Of a stretch of 64,000 nucleotides of DNA, positions 9,201 through 18,262 are shown one piece after another; the first letter of the stretch is position 1; each line of letters begins with the position of its first letter. Both the position numbers and the translations under genes were made by a program. A model generated the notes under the pieces. That model saw only the letters and a program-made list of their open reading frames with translations, ran no database searches and had not been told where the DNA came from. The stretch covers positions 1 to 64,000 of the forward strand of contig JAPKHT010000006.1 in assembly GCA_026646655.1 (NCBI GenBank). The letters run 5' to 3'. This stretch comes from JADLBR01 sp020847615. Lineage in GTDB: Bacteria; Verrucomicrobiota; Verrucomicrobiia; JADLBR01.

Positions 9201-10499
9201 CTACTGCACCGCCGGTTCCGGTAGGACCGGCCCGATCAACTCGTCCTCCCCAGAAGGTTCAGCGGCCACCGCCACCGGTTTCCGCAGCGCGACATCCGGC
9301 ATCAGGGGCCTCGCCGCCGCACGCGCCGGCGCCCCGCCCCCCACGTCCATCGCGGGCAACACCTCCGTCGCATCCACCCTCTCCCGCACCGCCGCCATCT
9401 CCGGGCCGTCCGGGATGTCCGCCCCCGCATCCTCCGACGGCTTCTCCCGCCCGCGCTCTCTCTCCGGCTTCTCCCGGTCCCTCGCCATGGCCTCCGCCGC
9501 CCGCTCCTGATGCCGCGCCAGATCCTTCGGCATCGCCGGCCCCGACTCCGTCATCGGCGTCAGTTCCTCGATCCGCTTGAGCGCGATCTTCGCCATCTCC
9601 GAATCCGGCCCCTTCTGGATCACCTCCCGATAGTAGATCACCGCCGCGTCCGGCCTCTTCTGCGACTCGTAGAACTTCGCGATGTTGAAGGAACCCTGCG
9701 TCAGCCGACCCTGCACCACCGCCAGATTCTCCTTCGCCTGCGCCACCTTGTCGCTGTTGGGAAACCGCGCCATGAACTCCGTGAACGCCTGGATGGCCTT
9801 GTCGGCCGCCCCCTGATCGTAGTCCGGCCGCTCCGCCGCCTGGAACCACACGTAGCCTATCTGGTAGAGCGCGTCGTCGGCGATGTCGTGCCCCGGATAC
9901 CGATCCAGCACCGCGTTGTACGCCGCGATCGCCTCGCTCCACTTCTTCGTCTTTTCGTTGCACAGGCCAATCTTGAACTGCGCCTCGGCCGCGTAGCGCC
10001 CGTACGGCGCGTTCTTGATGATCTGGTCGTACATCTTCGCCGTCTGCTCCCAGGACGCCGGCAGCGGCACCTTCCACAGCCGCTGCGGCTCGCCCACGAG
10101 AAAGAGATTCGCGATCTGGTACTGCCGCTCCAGCGCCTTCTCGAAATACTCGCTCGACGGGTACTTCTCGATGCACTTCTGGTAATCCTTGAACGCCCGC
10201 GGAAAATCCGCCTGCTGCTCGGAGCACCACCCGATCCGGTACTGCGCCTCCCCCGCGTTGAACGAGAATGGCCATTTCCGGACGAGCGCCAGATAGGCGG
10301 ACTTGGCCTCTTTCCAGTTCTCCGCCTTCTCCGCCTTCTTGCCCGCCTCCAGCTGGTCCCGCGAATTGGCCGCCGTCGGCCCCCCCTCCTCCGCGTCCTC
10401 GTTGACCCACCCCTCGCCGGGGCGCCACACCAGCGCCGCCTGGGCCGTCAGCCCCAAGAGCCCGGTGTACACCAAGACTGTCCCCAAGATGCGTCGCAT
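9201..10499 (-). CDS. BamD-like tetratricopeptide protein, envelope assembly
   Basis: This encodes 432 residues. A Sec signal peptide (LGTVLVYTGLLGLTAQA-A) is followed by at least five TPR-like units between about residues 45 and 300 (for example QYRIGWCSEQQADFPRAFKD, AQFKIGLCNEKTKKWSEAIA, YQIGYVWFQAAERPDYDQGA, FNIAKFYESQKRPDAAVIYY). The YQIGYVWFQA and FNIAKFYESQKRPDAAVIYY units closely follow BamD (YfiO). Unlike BamD it lacks a lipobox cysteine, and it carries a charged, Pro-rich tail of about 110 residues. It is probably a periplasmic BamD relative or a YbgF/CpoB-like scaffold. The order with lptE supports a role in the outer membrane. Confidence 0.7.
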   Translation of the reverse strand: MRRILGTVLVYTGLLGLTAQAALVWRPGEGWVNEDAEEGGPTAANSRDQLEAGKKAEKAENWKEAKSAYLALVRKWPFSFNAGEAQYRIGWCSEQQADFPRAFKDYQKCIEKYPSSEYFEKALERQYQIANLFLVGEPQRLWKVPLPASWEQTAKMYDQIIKNAPYGRYAAEAQFKIGLCNEKTKKWSEAIAAYNAVLDRYPGHDIADDALYQIGYVWFQAAERPDYDQGAADKAIQAFTEFMARFPNSDKVAQAKENLAVVQGRLTQGSFNIAKFYESQKRPDAAVIYYREVIQKGPDSEMAKIALKRIEELTPMTESGPAMPKDLARHQERAAEAMARDREKPERERGREKPSEDAGADIPDGPEMAAVRERVDATEVLPAMDVGGGAPARAAARPLMPDVALRKPVAVAAEPSGEDELIGPVLPEPAVQ

Positions 10500-10507
10500 G
10501 ACTCTTT

Positions 10508-10536
10508 AATATCTAGCCAATTTGGCCCGTTGACAA
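10508..10536 (-). promoter_or_regulatory. Candidate promoter for the BamD-like/lptE operon
   Basis: On the minus strand, TTGTCA (10536-10531), a 17-bp spacer and GATATT (10513-10508) end 8 nt before ATG 10499. The boxes match the consensus at 5/6 and 4/6 positions with ideal spacing. Transcription would start at or next to the start codon, so the mRNA may be leaderless. Confidence 0.45.
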
Positions 10537-10602
10537 GCCCCAAGCGCGCCCAACTCGGCTCTTTACAGGCCCCCGCCCCTCCGGTTTATTCACTCCCCCC
10601 GT

Positions 10603-11901
10603 ATGGAAGCCATCCGCATCGGCATCGCAGGCCTGGGCGTCGTCGGTTCCGGCGTCGTCAGACACCTCTGGGCCAACGCCGACCTCATCGCCGAGCGCAC
10701 CGGCTTCCGCCTCGAGATCGCCCGCGTGGCCGAACGCGACCCCGCGAGGCCGGCCGCCCTCGGCATCGACTCATCCCTCGTCTGCCCCGACCCGCTGGAC
10801 CTCGCCCGTGACCCATCCCTCCACATCGTCGTCGAACTCATGGGCGGCACCGGCATCGCGCGGGAATTCATCGACCTCGCCCTGCGCCAGGGCAAGGGAG
10901 TCGTCACCGCCAACAAGGCCCTCCTCGCCGAGGCCGCCGAGTCCCTCGTCGGACTGGCGACCCAGAAGCGCGTCCCGCTCTGCTTCGAGGCCAGCGTCGC
11001 CGGGGGCATCCCCATCCTCAAGGCACTCCGCGAGGGGCTCGTCGCCAACCGGATCATCAGCATCCATGGCATCGTCAACGGCACCTGCAACTTTATCCTC
11101 TCCTCCATGACGCAGTCGGGCCAACCCTATGCCGGGGCACTGGCCGAGGCCCAGCGCCTCGGCTACGCCGAGGCGGACCCGACCCTCGATGTCGGCGGTT
11201 TCGATGCGATGCACAAGGCCTGCATCCTCGCGGCCCTCGCCTACGGTTTTTGGATCCGCCCCTCCGACGTCCACACCCGGGGCATCGACGGCATCGCGCC
11301 CGAGGACCTCCACTTCGCCAAGGTCCTGGGCTACACGATCAAACACCTTGCCGTCGTCCAGTGCGACGAGGATGGGGCGGTCGAGGTCCACGTCGGGCCC
11401 ACGCTGATCCCCTCCGGCCACGTCCTGGCATCGGTCGCCGGCGTGTTCAACGCCCTGGCCGTGCGCGGCGACGTGGTCGGCGACACCCTCTTCTACGGAC
11501 GCGGCGCCGGACCAGACGCCACCGCCAGCGCCGTCATCAGCGACATCGCCGAGGCCGCCTCCGCGCTGACCCAGGGCTACCACTTGCCCGCCTGCGGGAT
11601 CCACGGCCTCTACAACCGCTTCCGGCCCTTCGCCGACACCCGCAGCCGCCACTACGTGCGCTTCGCCGTCGCCGACAGGCCGGGCGTCCTCGCCCAGATC
11701 GCCGACGTCCTCGGCCGCCACCAGATCAGCATCGCCTCCGTGTTCCAGCCCAAGGAGCACCCCGGCGAAATGGTGCCCCTCGTCATGCTGCTCTACCGCG
11801 CCCGCGAACAGAACCTCCGGGACGCCCTCGCCGAGATCGCCAGGCTGCCCGTCACCCGCGGCGAGCCCGTCGCCCTCCGCCTGGAGGATTTCGACCGATG
11901 A
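10603..11901 (+). CDS. hom: Homoserine dehydrogenase
   Basis: This encodes 432 residues. The N-terminal NAD(P)-binding fold carries IGIAGLGVVGSGVVRHL. The middle has the substrate-binding core VTANKALLAE, CFEASVAGGIPILKALREGL, IHGIVNGTCNFILS and EADPTLDVGGFDAMHKACIL with the catalytic lysine. A C-terminal ACT domain (about 350-432: RHYVRFAVADRPGVLAQIAD) is the regulatory part that binds threonine in the long form of the enzyme. It reduces aspartate semialdehyde to homoserine. Its stop overlaps the thrC start as ATGA, so the two are translated as a unit. Identification is secure. Confidence 0.97.
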   Translation: MEAIRIGIAGLGVVGSGVVRHLWANADLIAERTGFRLEIARVAERDPARPAALGIDSSLVCPDPLDLARDPSLHIVVELMGGTGIAREFIDLALRQGKGVVTANKALLAEAAESLVGLATQKRVPLCFEASVAGGIPILKALREGLVANRIISIHGIVNGTCNFILSSMTQSGQPYAGALAEAQRLGYAEADPTLDVGGFDAMHKACILAALAYGFWIRPSDVHTRGIDGIAPEDLHFAKVLGYTIKHLAVVQCDEDGAVEVHVGPTLIPSGHVLASVAGVFNALAVRGDVVGDTLFYGRGAGPDATASAVISDIAEAASALTQGYHLPACGIHGLYNRFRPFADTRSRHYVRFAVADRPGVLAQIADVLGRHQISIASVFQPKEHPGEMVPLVMLLYRAREQNLRDALAEIARLPVTRGEPVALRLEDFDR

Positions 11902-12968
11902 GCTGGCGCGGCGTCATCGAGGAGTTCCGCGGGCACCTGCCCGTCACCGGCTCCACCCCGGTCGTCACACTCCTGGAGGGCAATACCCCGCTGATCCCCG
12001 CCCCCAAGCTCGCGGCGCGCCTCGGCCGCGGACGGAAACTCTTCCTGAAATACGAGGGCCTCAACCCCACCGGATCCTTCAAGGACCGCGGCATGACCCT
12101 CGCCATCTCCCTCGCCCTGGAGCGCGGCGCCCACACCGTCATCTGCGCCTCCACGGGCAACACCAGCGCCGCCGCGGCCGCCTACGCGACCCGCGCCGGC
12201 ATGCGCTGCGCCGTCCTGCTGCCCGCCAAGAAGATCGCACGAGGCAAACTCGCCCAGGCCCTGATGCACGGCGCCAAGGCCATCGCCCTCAAGGGCAACT
12301 TCGACGACGCCCTCCGCGTCGTCCGCGAACTCGGCAACGAGCCCGGCATCGCCATCGTCAACTCCATCAATCCCGACCGCATCCAGGGCCAGAAGACCGC
12401 CGCGTTCGAGATCGTCCGCGACCTCGGCGACGCGCCCGACATCCACGCCCTCCCGGTCGGCAACGCCGGCAACATCACCGCATACTGGAAGGGGTACGGC
12501 GAATTCTTCGACCAGGGCCTCAGCCGAAAACGGCCCGCCATGTTCGGCTTCCAGGCCGCGGGCGCCGCCCCCATCGTCCTCGGCCATCCCGTCAGGGATC
12601 CCGAGACCATCGCCACCGCCATCCGCATCGGCGATCCCGCGAGCTGGGAAGGCGCCGCCGCCGCCATCCGCGAATCCGGCGGCCACATCGGCACCGTCAC
12701 CGACGAGGAGATCCTCGCCGCGCACTACTGGCTCGCCTCCAACGAGGGCGTCTTCGTCGAGCCCGCCAGCGCCGCGGGCATCGCCGGCCTCCTGAAACTC
12801 GCCGCCTCCCCAGAGTGCCCGATACCCGACGAGGCCCGCATCGTCGTCACCGTCACCGGCCACGGCCTCAAGGACCCCGATGTCGCCATCGATAACGCCC
12901 CCGGGCTCATCAAGTGCCGCGCCGACCGCGACAAGGTCCTCAAGAAAATCTTGGCGGACGACAAATAG
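11898..12968 (+). CDS. thrC: Threonine synthase
   Basis: This encodes 356 residues, beginning at ATG 11898, which overlaps the hom stop by four bases (ATGA). The start inside the longer frame is fixed by this overlap and by the N-terminal VTGSTPVVTLLEGNTPL typical of the family. The PLP lysine is in GLNPTGSFKDRGM, the phosphate-binding loop is GNAGNITAYWKGY and the substrate loop is CASTGNTSAAAAAYA. It converts O-phosphohomoserine to threonine. It is of the short type, lacking the long N-terminal extension of the E. coli class. Together with hom it forms the last branch of threonine synthesis, but no homoserine kinase (thrB) gene is in the window. Confidence 0.97.
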   Translation: MSWRGVIEEFRGHLPVTGSTPVVTLLEGNTPLIPAPKLAARLGRGRKLFLKYEGLNPTGSFKDRGMTLAISLALERGAHTVICASTGNTSAAAAAYATRAGMRCAVLLPAKKIARGKLAQALMHGAKAIALKGNFDDALRVVRELGNEPGIAIVNSINPDRIQGQKTAAFEIVRDLGDAPDIHALPVGNAGNITAYWKGYGEFFDQGLSRKRPAMFGFQAAGAAPIVLGHPVRDPETIATAIRIGDPASWEGAAAAIRESGGHIGTVTDEEILAAHYWLASNEGVFVEPASAAGIAGLLKLAASPECPIPDEARIVVTVTGHGLKDPDVAIDNAPGLIKCRADRDKVLKKILADDK

Positions 12969-12998
12969 GTTCGCGCGCCGCGCCCCGTTCGTCGCACA

Positions 12999-14411
12999 AT
13001 GCGCGCGATGAAATCGCTGCTGCCGCTCCTCCTCGCCACCTCCTGCGCCGCGGCCGCCTCGCAAACCCCCAATTTCGTCCTCGCCATGGCCGATGACCAG
13101 GGCGCCGGCGACATGGCCTATTGCGGGCACCCCGCGCTCAAGACCCCGCATTTCGACACCCTCGCCCGCGAGGGGCTGCGCCTCGATCGATTCTACGCCG
13201 CCGCACCCGTCTGCTCGCCCACGCGAGGCAGCGTCATGACCGGGCGCACCCCCAACCGCTTCGGCTGCTTCAAGTGGGGCTACACCCTCCGCCCCCAGGA
13301 GATCACCGTCGCCGAGGCCCTCCGGCCCGCGGGCTACACGACCGGCCATTTCGGAAAATGGCACCTCGGCTCCATGCGCGCCGATAGCCCCACCTGCCCC
13401 GGCCAGAGCGGTTTTGACAGCTGGTTCTCCAGCCCAAATTTCTTCGAGACCGACCCCTGGATGTCCCGGGACGGCAAGGCCATCCAGACCACGGGCGAAG
13501 GCTCCGAAGTCATCGTCGATGCCGCCCTCGAGTTCATCCGTGCCGCCGCGAAAGCCGGGCGCCCGTTCCTCGCCGTGGTATGGTTCGGTTCGCCCCACGC
13601 CCCGCACATCGGCACCGGGCCCGACCTCGCGCTCTACGAGAAGCAACCCGAGAAGATCCGCCACTTCTTGGCCGAGATCACCGCCATGGACCGCGCCATG
13701 GGCAAACTCCGCCAGGGCCTCCGGTCGGCCGGTGTCGCGGACAACACACTCCTGTGGTACTGCTCTGACAACGGCGCGATCCCACAGGGTTCCACCGGCG
13801 GCCTCCGCGGCAAGAAGGGCGACATCTGGGAGGGAGGTCTCCGCGTGCCGGGCCTCATCGAGTGGCCCGCGAAGATCCGCTCCCCGAGGACATCCGCCGT
13901 TCCCTGCGGCACCTGGGATATCTATCCCACGCTCCTCGATCTGGCCGGCGCCAAGTCCCCGCGTCCCATGCCCCTCGACGGCATCAGCCTCGCGCCATTG
14001 ATCGAGGGAAAAATGGACGCCCGCCCCAGGCCCATGGGTTTCTGGGATTACACGATCCAGGGTCTCGCCACCAAGAGCACCGAGTTGCTCCAGACCCTCG
14101 CCCGGGAGCAGGCCTCCGGCAATACCCGGCCCGCCGCCGAGGCCGAACCCATCCCCCCCGCGCAGCTCCGCTCCGATTACCCCACGGACTCCTTCCCCGG
14201 CCATGCCGCGTGGACCGATGGCCAGTGGAAACTCCACCGCATCCAAGGCAAGAAAGACGCCATCACCTGGGAGCTCTACAACCTCGCCGACGACCCCACC
14301 GAATCCCAAGACATCGCCTCCGCCCAGCCCGCCCGCACCGCCCAGATGCGCTCCGAGCTCGAGTCCTGGCTCCACTCCGTCGCCTCAAGCCTGAACGGCA
14401 GAGACTACTGA
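12999..14411 (+). CDS. Secreted sulfatase (formylglycine-dependent)
   Basis: This encodes 470 residues with a signal peptide (MKSLLPLLLATSCAAAASQ). ATG 13008 is an equally good start. The N-terminal metal-binding motif LAMADDQGAGDMAYCG and the sulfatase signature VCSPTRGSVMTGR are present. In the signature the cysteine of C-S-P-T-R is the one oxidised to formylglycine. Further metal and substrate residues are GKWHLGSM and the C-terminal CSDNGAIPQGSTGGLRGKKG. It hydrolyses a sulfate ester in the periplasm or outside the cell, probably on a polysaccharide. The substrate is unknown. No formylglycine-generating enzyme gene lies nearby. Many related secreted sulfatases occur in PVC bacteria. Confidence 0.92.
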   Translation: MRAMKSLLPLLLATSCAAAASQTPNFVLAMADDQGAGDMAYCGHPALKTPHFDTLAREGLRLDRFYAAAPVCSPTRGSVMTGRTPNRFGCFKWGYTLRPQEITVAEALRPAGYTTGHFGKWHLGSMRADSPTCPGQSGFDSWFSSPNFFETDPWMSRDGKAIQTTGEGSEVIVDAALEFIRAAAKAGRPFLAVVWFGSPHAPHIGTGPDLALYEKQPEKIRHFLAEITAMDRAMGKLRQGLRSAGVADNTLLWYCSDNGAIPQGSTGGLRGKKGDIWEGGLRVPGLIEWPAKIRSPRTSAVPCGTWDIYPTLLDLAGAKSPRPMPLDGISLAPLIEGKMDARPRPMGFWDYTIQGLATKSTELLQTLAREQASGNTRPAAEAEPIPPAQLRSDYPTDSFPGHAAWTDGQWKLHRIQGKKDAITWELYNLADDPTESQDIASAQPARTAQMRSELESWLHSVASSLNGRDY

Positions 14412-14532
14412 CGATACAACCGCCGGGGTTGAACCCGGGGCGCCACGGCCCTATCATGACGGCATGGCGGAGGTAAGATCGGGCCACGATATCGAGCCGA
14501 CCCCGTAATCCCCCGACCGCGCGGATCCCGCC

Positions 14533-15801
14533 ATGTCCCACGACGCCAAAGCCACCCGCTCCTTCTTGCGCACCAGCCTGATGCTGTTCGTGTGCACCAA
14601 CGCCTCGAGCGTCTTTCAGTTCGTGTTTCAGTCGCTGATGCGCCGGGAACTCCCGACGGGTGACTTCTCCCTGATGAACTCGGCCTTTGGCACGGCCTCC
14701 CTCACGGCGCTGCCGGTCGCGATCTGGGGACAGGTCTGGGTCCGGAAATTCTCCGAGATGCGCGCCCGCGGCCAGGTCGGCCTGGCGTTCGCCAGCGTCA
14801 GGCGATTCTCGGCCTACGCGCTGTTGCTGGCCCTGGCCGTCGTGGGCTTGGCCCTCGGCGCCGCGCCCGCCCTGGGGGCATTCCTCAACACGACCAACAC
14901 GGCCGCCGTGATCGCCCTGGCTTTCTTGCTCGGCGCGAGCGTCGCATTCCCCATGACCGGGGTCGTGTTTCAGGGCATGCAACTTTTCGGGGTCATGTCG
15001 CTCGTCGCCATCCTGGGACCGATCGTTCGGCTCACCCTCGGCCTGGTCCTGATCCACCACGGGCTCGGGGCCGCGGGTGGAATCTGGGCCACCTCGACCG
15101 CCGCGCTCGTCCCCGCCGTCGTGGCCGCGCGCCTCATCCTCAGCCGCGGATGGTTCTCCCTGCCGCCCGAATCCGGCACGGCAACCACCGGCTGGCGGTT
15201 GCCCGACCTCTGGGTGCCCGCCGCCGGGGTCGCCATCACCACCATCCTGGTCAACACGGACTTCGTGCTGGTCCAGAGGTTCTTTGCCAAACCAGATGCC
15301 GACCGCTTCGCGACCGCCGCCATCTTCGGGCACAGCATGATCTTCTTTCTCATGCCCATCGCCTCGGTGCTCTTGCCCAAGGTCGTGGACCACTTCGAGG
15401 GCTGGGAGAAATCCGAGCGCAGCGTGGCGCGCAAGGCCCTCGCCCTGGGCCTCGGGCTGGCCCTGACCATGGCGCTCGCCGGCACCGCCCTCGCGCCCCT
15501 CGCGTTCACCATCTTCGCGGGCGAGTCCGACCCCGAGACCGTCGCCCTGATCCGATGGTTCCTGTGGGCCATCATCCCCACGGCCCTCGCATGCATTGGC
15601 ATCAGCGCCCTCGTCGGGCGACTCCAGCAACGACTCATTCTCGCGTGCCTGATGGTCAGCCTCGCCCTGCCCGCACTCATTATCTGGCGACACGAGACCG
15701 TGGGTCAGATCCTCGGGGCCCACCTCGCCGTGGGCGTCGCCCTCCTCGCCGTCATCGTGGGCGGCAATCTCCCCCGCCGCCGGTCCGATCATCGCGCGTG
15801 A
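14533..15801 (+). CDS. Polytopic membrane protein, polysaccharide flippase/MATE-like
   Basis: This encodes 422 residues with about twelve predicted hydrophobic segments starting near residue 15 (LMLFVCTNASSVFQFVFQSL). The overall pattern matches the MOP superfamily: an N-terminal helix pair, LLGASVAFPMTGVVFQGMQL, a middle loop, and a second six-helix bundle with VNTDFVLVQRFF, AAIFGHSMIFFLMPIASVLL and PKVVDHFEGWEK. Members move lipid-linked sugars (Wzx) or small molecules (MATE). The presence of a sugar kinase downstream does not decide which. There are no glycosyltransferase genes around it. Function is therefore inferred at fold level only. Confidence 0.7.
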   Translation: MSHDAKATRSFLRTSLMLFVCTNASSVFQFVFQSLMRRELPTGDFSLMNSAFGTASLTALPVAIWGQVWVRKFSEMRARGQVGLAFASVRRFSAYALLLALAVVGLALGAAPALGAFLNTTNTAAVIALAFLLGASVAFPMTGVVFQGMQLFGVMSLVAILGPIVRLTLGLVLIHHGLGAAGGIWATSTAALVPAVVAARLILSRGWFSLPPESGTATTGWRLPDLWVPAAGVAITTILVNTDFVLVQRFFAKPDADRFATAAIFGHSMIFFLMPIASVLLPKVVDHFEGWEKSERSVARKALALGLGLALTMALAGTALAPLAFTIFAGESDPETVALIRWFLWAIIPTALACIGISALVGRLQQRLILACLMVSLALPALIIWRHETVGQILGAHLAVGVALLAVIVGGNLPRRRSDHRA

Positions 15802-15910
15802 TGCCGCGCCCGGATGACGCCGGATCTCGGCCCGATGCCCCTGCGGCACCGGCGCGCCCCCGCCCCGCCAGACTTGAACGCGGGCGCCCCCGCCCTTATC
15901 GTCGCCACCC

Positions 15911-16813
15911 ATGAGTGTCCTGATCGTGGGTTCGGTGGCGTTGGATTCGGTGCGCACGCAGCATGAGGCGCACGAGAATCTCCTCGGTGGCTCTGCGTCG
16001 TACGCCTCCGTCGCCGCGAGTTTCTTCGGCCCGGCCCGCATGGTCGGGATCGTCGGGGAGGACTTCCCGGGCGCCTATCTCGATCTGTTCGCGGGCCGCG
16101 GCATCGACTGCGCCGGGTTGCAGCGGGCCAGGGGCAAGACTTTTGCCTGGAGCGGCGAGTACGAGACCAACATGAACAACCGCCGGACCCTCTCGGTCGC
16201 CCTCAACGTGTTCGAGACATTCCGACCCGATCTGCCGCCCGCGTGGCGGGACACCGAATTCGTCCTGCTGGCCAACATCGCCCCGGTCCTCCAGCACCAT
16301 GTGCTGGACCAGATGCGCCGCCCCCGATTCGTCGTGGCCGACACGATGGACCTCTGGATCCAGACGACCCGGGATGACCTGGTCGGCTTACTGCGGCGCG
16401 TCGACATGCTGATCCTCAACGACAGCGAGGCCCGCGAACTCACCGGCATCGATTCGCTGCCCCGCGCCGCCGCCGCGTTGCGCGCGATGGGTCCCGCGTG
16501 GCTCGCGATCAAAAAGGGCGAGCACGGTTGCCTCCTCTTCGGGGACGACGAGTTCTTCACCGCCGGCGCCTTCCCGCTGGAGGAGGTCAAGGACCCGACG
16601 GGATGCGGGGATTGCTTCGCGGGCGGCCTGATCGGCCACCTCGCCGCGTCCCGCGCCACCGACGCGGCCGCCCTCAGGCGCGCCGTCGTCTACGGCAGCG
16701 TCATCGCCTCATTCAACGCGGAGTCCTTCAGCCTCAGGCGGCTGGAGGGCCTCACCAGGGCCGACGTCGACGCGCGCTTCGAGGCGTTCCGACGATTCAG
16801 CAGGTTCGAGTGA
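15911..16813 (+). CDS. PfkB-family sugar/nucleoside kinase
   Basis: This encodes 300 residues in the ribokinase fold. The N-terminal glycine-rich motif LGGSASYASVAASFFG and the C-terminal PfkB signature DPTGCGDCFAGGLIGHL are intact; the latter holds the catalytic aspartate in GCGDCF. A substrate-side block NDSEARELTG and AIKKGEHGC are also typical. The closest subfamily by pattern is the bacterial adenosine/ribokinase-like group. A possible promoter (TTGAAC, 16 bp, TTATCG) lies upstream. Its stop codon overlaps the GTG start of the downstream Fur-family gene (GTGA), so kinase and regulator are coupled. The exact substrate cannot be decided from the sequence. Confidence 0.85.
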   Translation: MSVLIVGSVALDSVRTQHEAHENLLGGSASYASVAASFFGPARMVGIVGEDFPGAYLDLFAGRGIDCAGLQRARGKTFAWSGEYETNMNNRRTLSVALNVFETFRPDLPPAWRDTEFVLLANIAPVLQHHVLDQMRRPRFVVADTMDLWIQTTRDDLVGLLRRVDMLILNDSEARELTGIDSLPRAAAALRAMGPAWLAIKKGEHGCLLFGDDEFFTAGAFPLEEVKDPTGCGDCFAGGLIGHLAASRATDAAALRRAVVYGSVIASFNAESFSLRRLEGLTRADVDARFEAFRRFSRFE

Positions 16814-17256
16814 AGAGGCACCCGCCATCGCAGGATGAGTCCGCGGCGCTCTTGCGCGCCAGTCGCCTGCGGGCGACCCCGGCGCGGATCGCGATCCTCA
16901 GGCTCCTGCGCGCGGCCCGGCGCCCCCTCTCCATCGACGAGATCCATCGGGGCCTGAGGCGCGCGGGGGATTGGGCCACGGTCTTTCGTTCCCTAAGGCA
17001 CTTCGAGTCGGCGCGGATCGTGGCGCGCTGCGAGTTCGGCGACGGCCAATCCCGCTTCGAGTTGGTCTCCGGGGGCTGCGGCGCAGGCCACCACCACCAC
17101 CACCTCGTGTGCCGCTCGTGCGGCAAGGTGCTCCACGTCGGCGACTGCGGCCTCGGTGACATCGAGCGGGATCTGCAGAAACGCCACGGCTTTGCGGCGG
17201 TCACCCATTCCCTGGAATTCTTTGGCCTGTGCCCGAAGTGCCGGGCGAAAGGCTGA
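16810..17256 (+). CDS. Fur-family metalloregulator
   Basis: This encodes 148 residues from GTG 16810, chosen because it overlaps the kinase stop as GTGA and gives a normal Fur length. The N-terminal winged helix has RATPARIAILRLLRAARRPL, then DEIHRGLRRAGDWATVFRSL. The regulatory part carries the metal motif HHHHHLVCRSCGKVLHVGDC and a second CPKC pair at the C-terminus (FFGLCPKCRAK), which form the structural zinc site (CxxC...CxxC). Members sense iron, zinc or peroxide. The HHHHH-x2-C element and retained structural zinc fit Fur or Zur equally well. The ligand is undetermined. Coupling with a sugar kinase is unusual. Confidence 0.9.
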   Translation: MKRHPPSQDESAALLRASRLRATPARIAILRLLRAARRPLSIDEIHRGLRRAGDWATVFRSLRHFESARIVARCEFGDGQSRFELVSGGCGAGHHHHHLVCRSCGKVLHVGDCGLGDIERDLQKRHGFAAVTHSLEFFGLCPKCRAKG

Positions 17257-17303
17257 TGCTTTCCTTTCGACACCGGCTCCGCGCGCGCCCATAAAGGGAC
17301 CGG

Positions 17304-17525
17304 ATGGAAGACAATAAAACGTTCCTCAAGATCAGCCGCGCCAATGGCGAACTCGTCTTCTTCAACCTGCGGCACATCTCGATGGTGTTCGCCGATCCCA
17401 CGGACCGGTCGATCCTCATCGTGGGCACGGGATTCGAGAAACGCTTTCGCTCCGAGGAAGCACTGCACGTCCTCCAGACCATCGACCAGATGACGCTGAC
17501 CGGTCCCGCCGACGGCGCTCACTGA
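17304..17525 (+). CDS. Small protein of unknown function (73 aa)
   Basis: This encodes 73 residues, MEDNKTFLKISRANGELVFF onward, with alternating hydrophobic strands (ISMVFADPTDRSILIVG) and a short C-terminal helix (EEALHVLQTIDQM). Composition and codon use match the neighbours. The start has a CATAAA box (17290-17295) 8 bp upstream, which may be a leaderless-type promoter. The last 7 bp overlap the convergent gene. It has no cysteines, no signal peptide and no membrane segment, so it is probably a small cytoplasmic beta-rich protein. I do not recognise the family. The reading frame is supported mainly by sensible secondary structure and spacing. Confidence 0.5.
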   Translation: MEDNKTFLKISRANGELVFFNLRHISMVFADPTDRSILIVGTGFEKRFRSEEALHVLQTIDQMTLTGPADGAH

Positions 17526-18262
17526 GGCCCGGCCGCGACAATCTCCTCCAGCACGCGCCCCAGGTTCTCGCGCGCGAGCCCGAGGCCCGACACAAACCGC
17601 AGAAAAGCCACCGCGCCTCGGGGGCGCCGCGCCATCGCCCACAGCAACTTGCCCGGGGTTGGCTTCCTCGCCCGGGCATCCCACGAGGCATCGAGCAGTG
17701 CCACGGGCAAGTCTTCCGACGCCGCATCGCTTATCGCGCGGACCCCCCCCCACGGGATGCCCAGCCGATCCGCGATCGGGCCGATCACCCCCGACTCCAT
17801 CTCGCAGCACAGCGCCCCGCTCTCACGGAACAACCGGGCCTTGTCGGCCGCCCCACCGATCACGCGCGAAACGTGCAGGATGTTGCCCGCGACCGCCCGC
17901 CGCCCGCGGCCCAGCGAGGGCGGCGAGAAGCCGCTGGGAAAAACAGGCGCGACCACGACATCGCCGCGCCGCAACCCAGGATCCAATCCCCCTCCATATC
18001 CCGCGATCCAAACGCGCGACAAGCGCGGCACCTGCGCGAGAAGCTCCCCCGCCGACCCCGCGACCGCCTCGCCCATCCCCGCGGCCATCACCACGGTCTC
18101 ACGGCCCCCCAGGATGCCGGCAAACGCCGGAACCCCCCCGATCAGGTCGCGTCGCACATCGCCCATCCGCCACAGCACCGACCCCAGCTCGTGAGGCACC
18201 GCAAAGAGGATCCCAACCCTGCCCGGGCCCGCGTCGTCCTGCAAATATCTCACGACCCTCAC
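17519..18262 (-). CDS. Nucleoside-phosphorylase-fold protein (PNP/MTA-nucleosidase-like)
   Basis: This encodes 247 residues. The fold signature is recognisable: VGILFAVPHELGSVLWRMG, VVMAAGMGEAVAGSAGELLA, IAGYGGGLDPGLRRGDVVVA, and the C-terminal block CCEMESGVIGPIADRLGIPW followed by RAISDAASEDLP, where the E and D match the purine-binding Glu and catalytic Asp of 5'-methylthioadenosine/SAH nucleosidases. The same fold occurs in hopanoid-pathway HpnG and futalosine hydrolase. No hopanoid genes are nearby. It probably cleaves a purine nucleoside in the cytoplasm. The exact substrate is open. It converges with the 73-residue gene, sharing 7 bp. Confidence 0.72.
   Translation of the reverse strand: MRVVRYLQDDAGPGRVGILFAVPHELGSVLWRMGDVRRDLIGGVPAFAGILGGRETVVMAAGMGEAVAGSAGELLAQVPRLSRVWIAGYGGGLDPGLRRGDVVVAPVFPSGFSPPSLGRGRRAVAGNILHVSRVIGGAADKARLFRESGALCCEMESGVIGPIADRLGIPWGGVRAISDAASEDLPVALLDASWDARARKPTPGKLLWAMARRPRGAVAFLRFVSGLGLARENLGRVLEEIVAAGPQ

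Noticed and set aside
10530..10558. TTGACA on the plus strand as a promoter for hom
   Set aside because: There is no -10-like box at 15-19 bp. The same bases are the reverse complement of a better minus-strand -35 box for the BamD-like gene.
11793..14375. An 860-residue minus-strand reading frame opposite hom, thrC and the sulfatase
   Set aside because: It lies entirely opposite three well-identified genes, has a Gly/Ala/Glu-rich composition typical of the complement of GC-rich genes, and shows no domain. It is a shadow frame.
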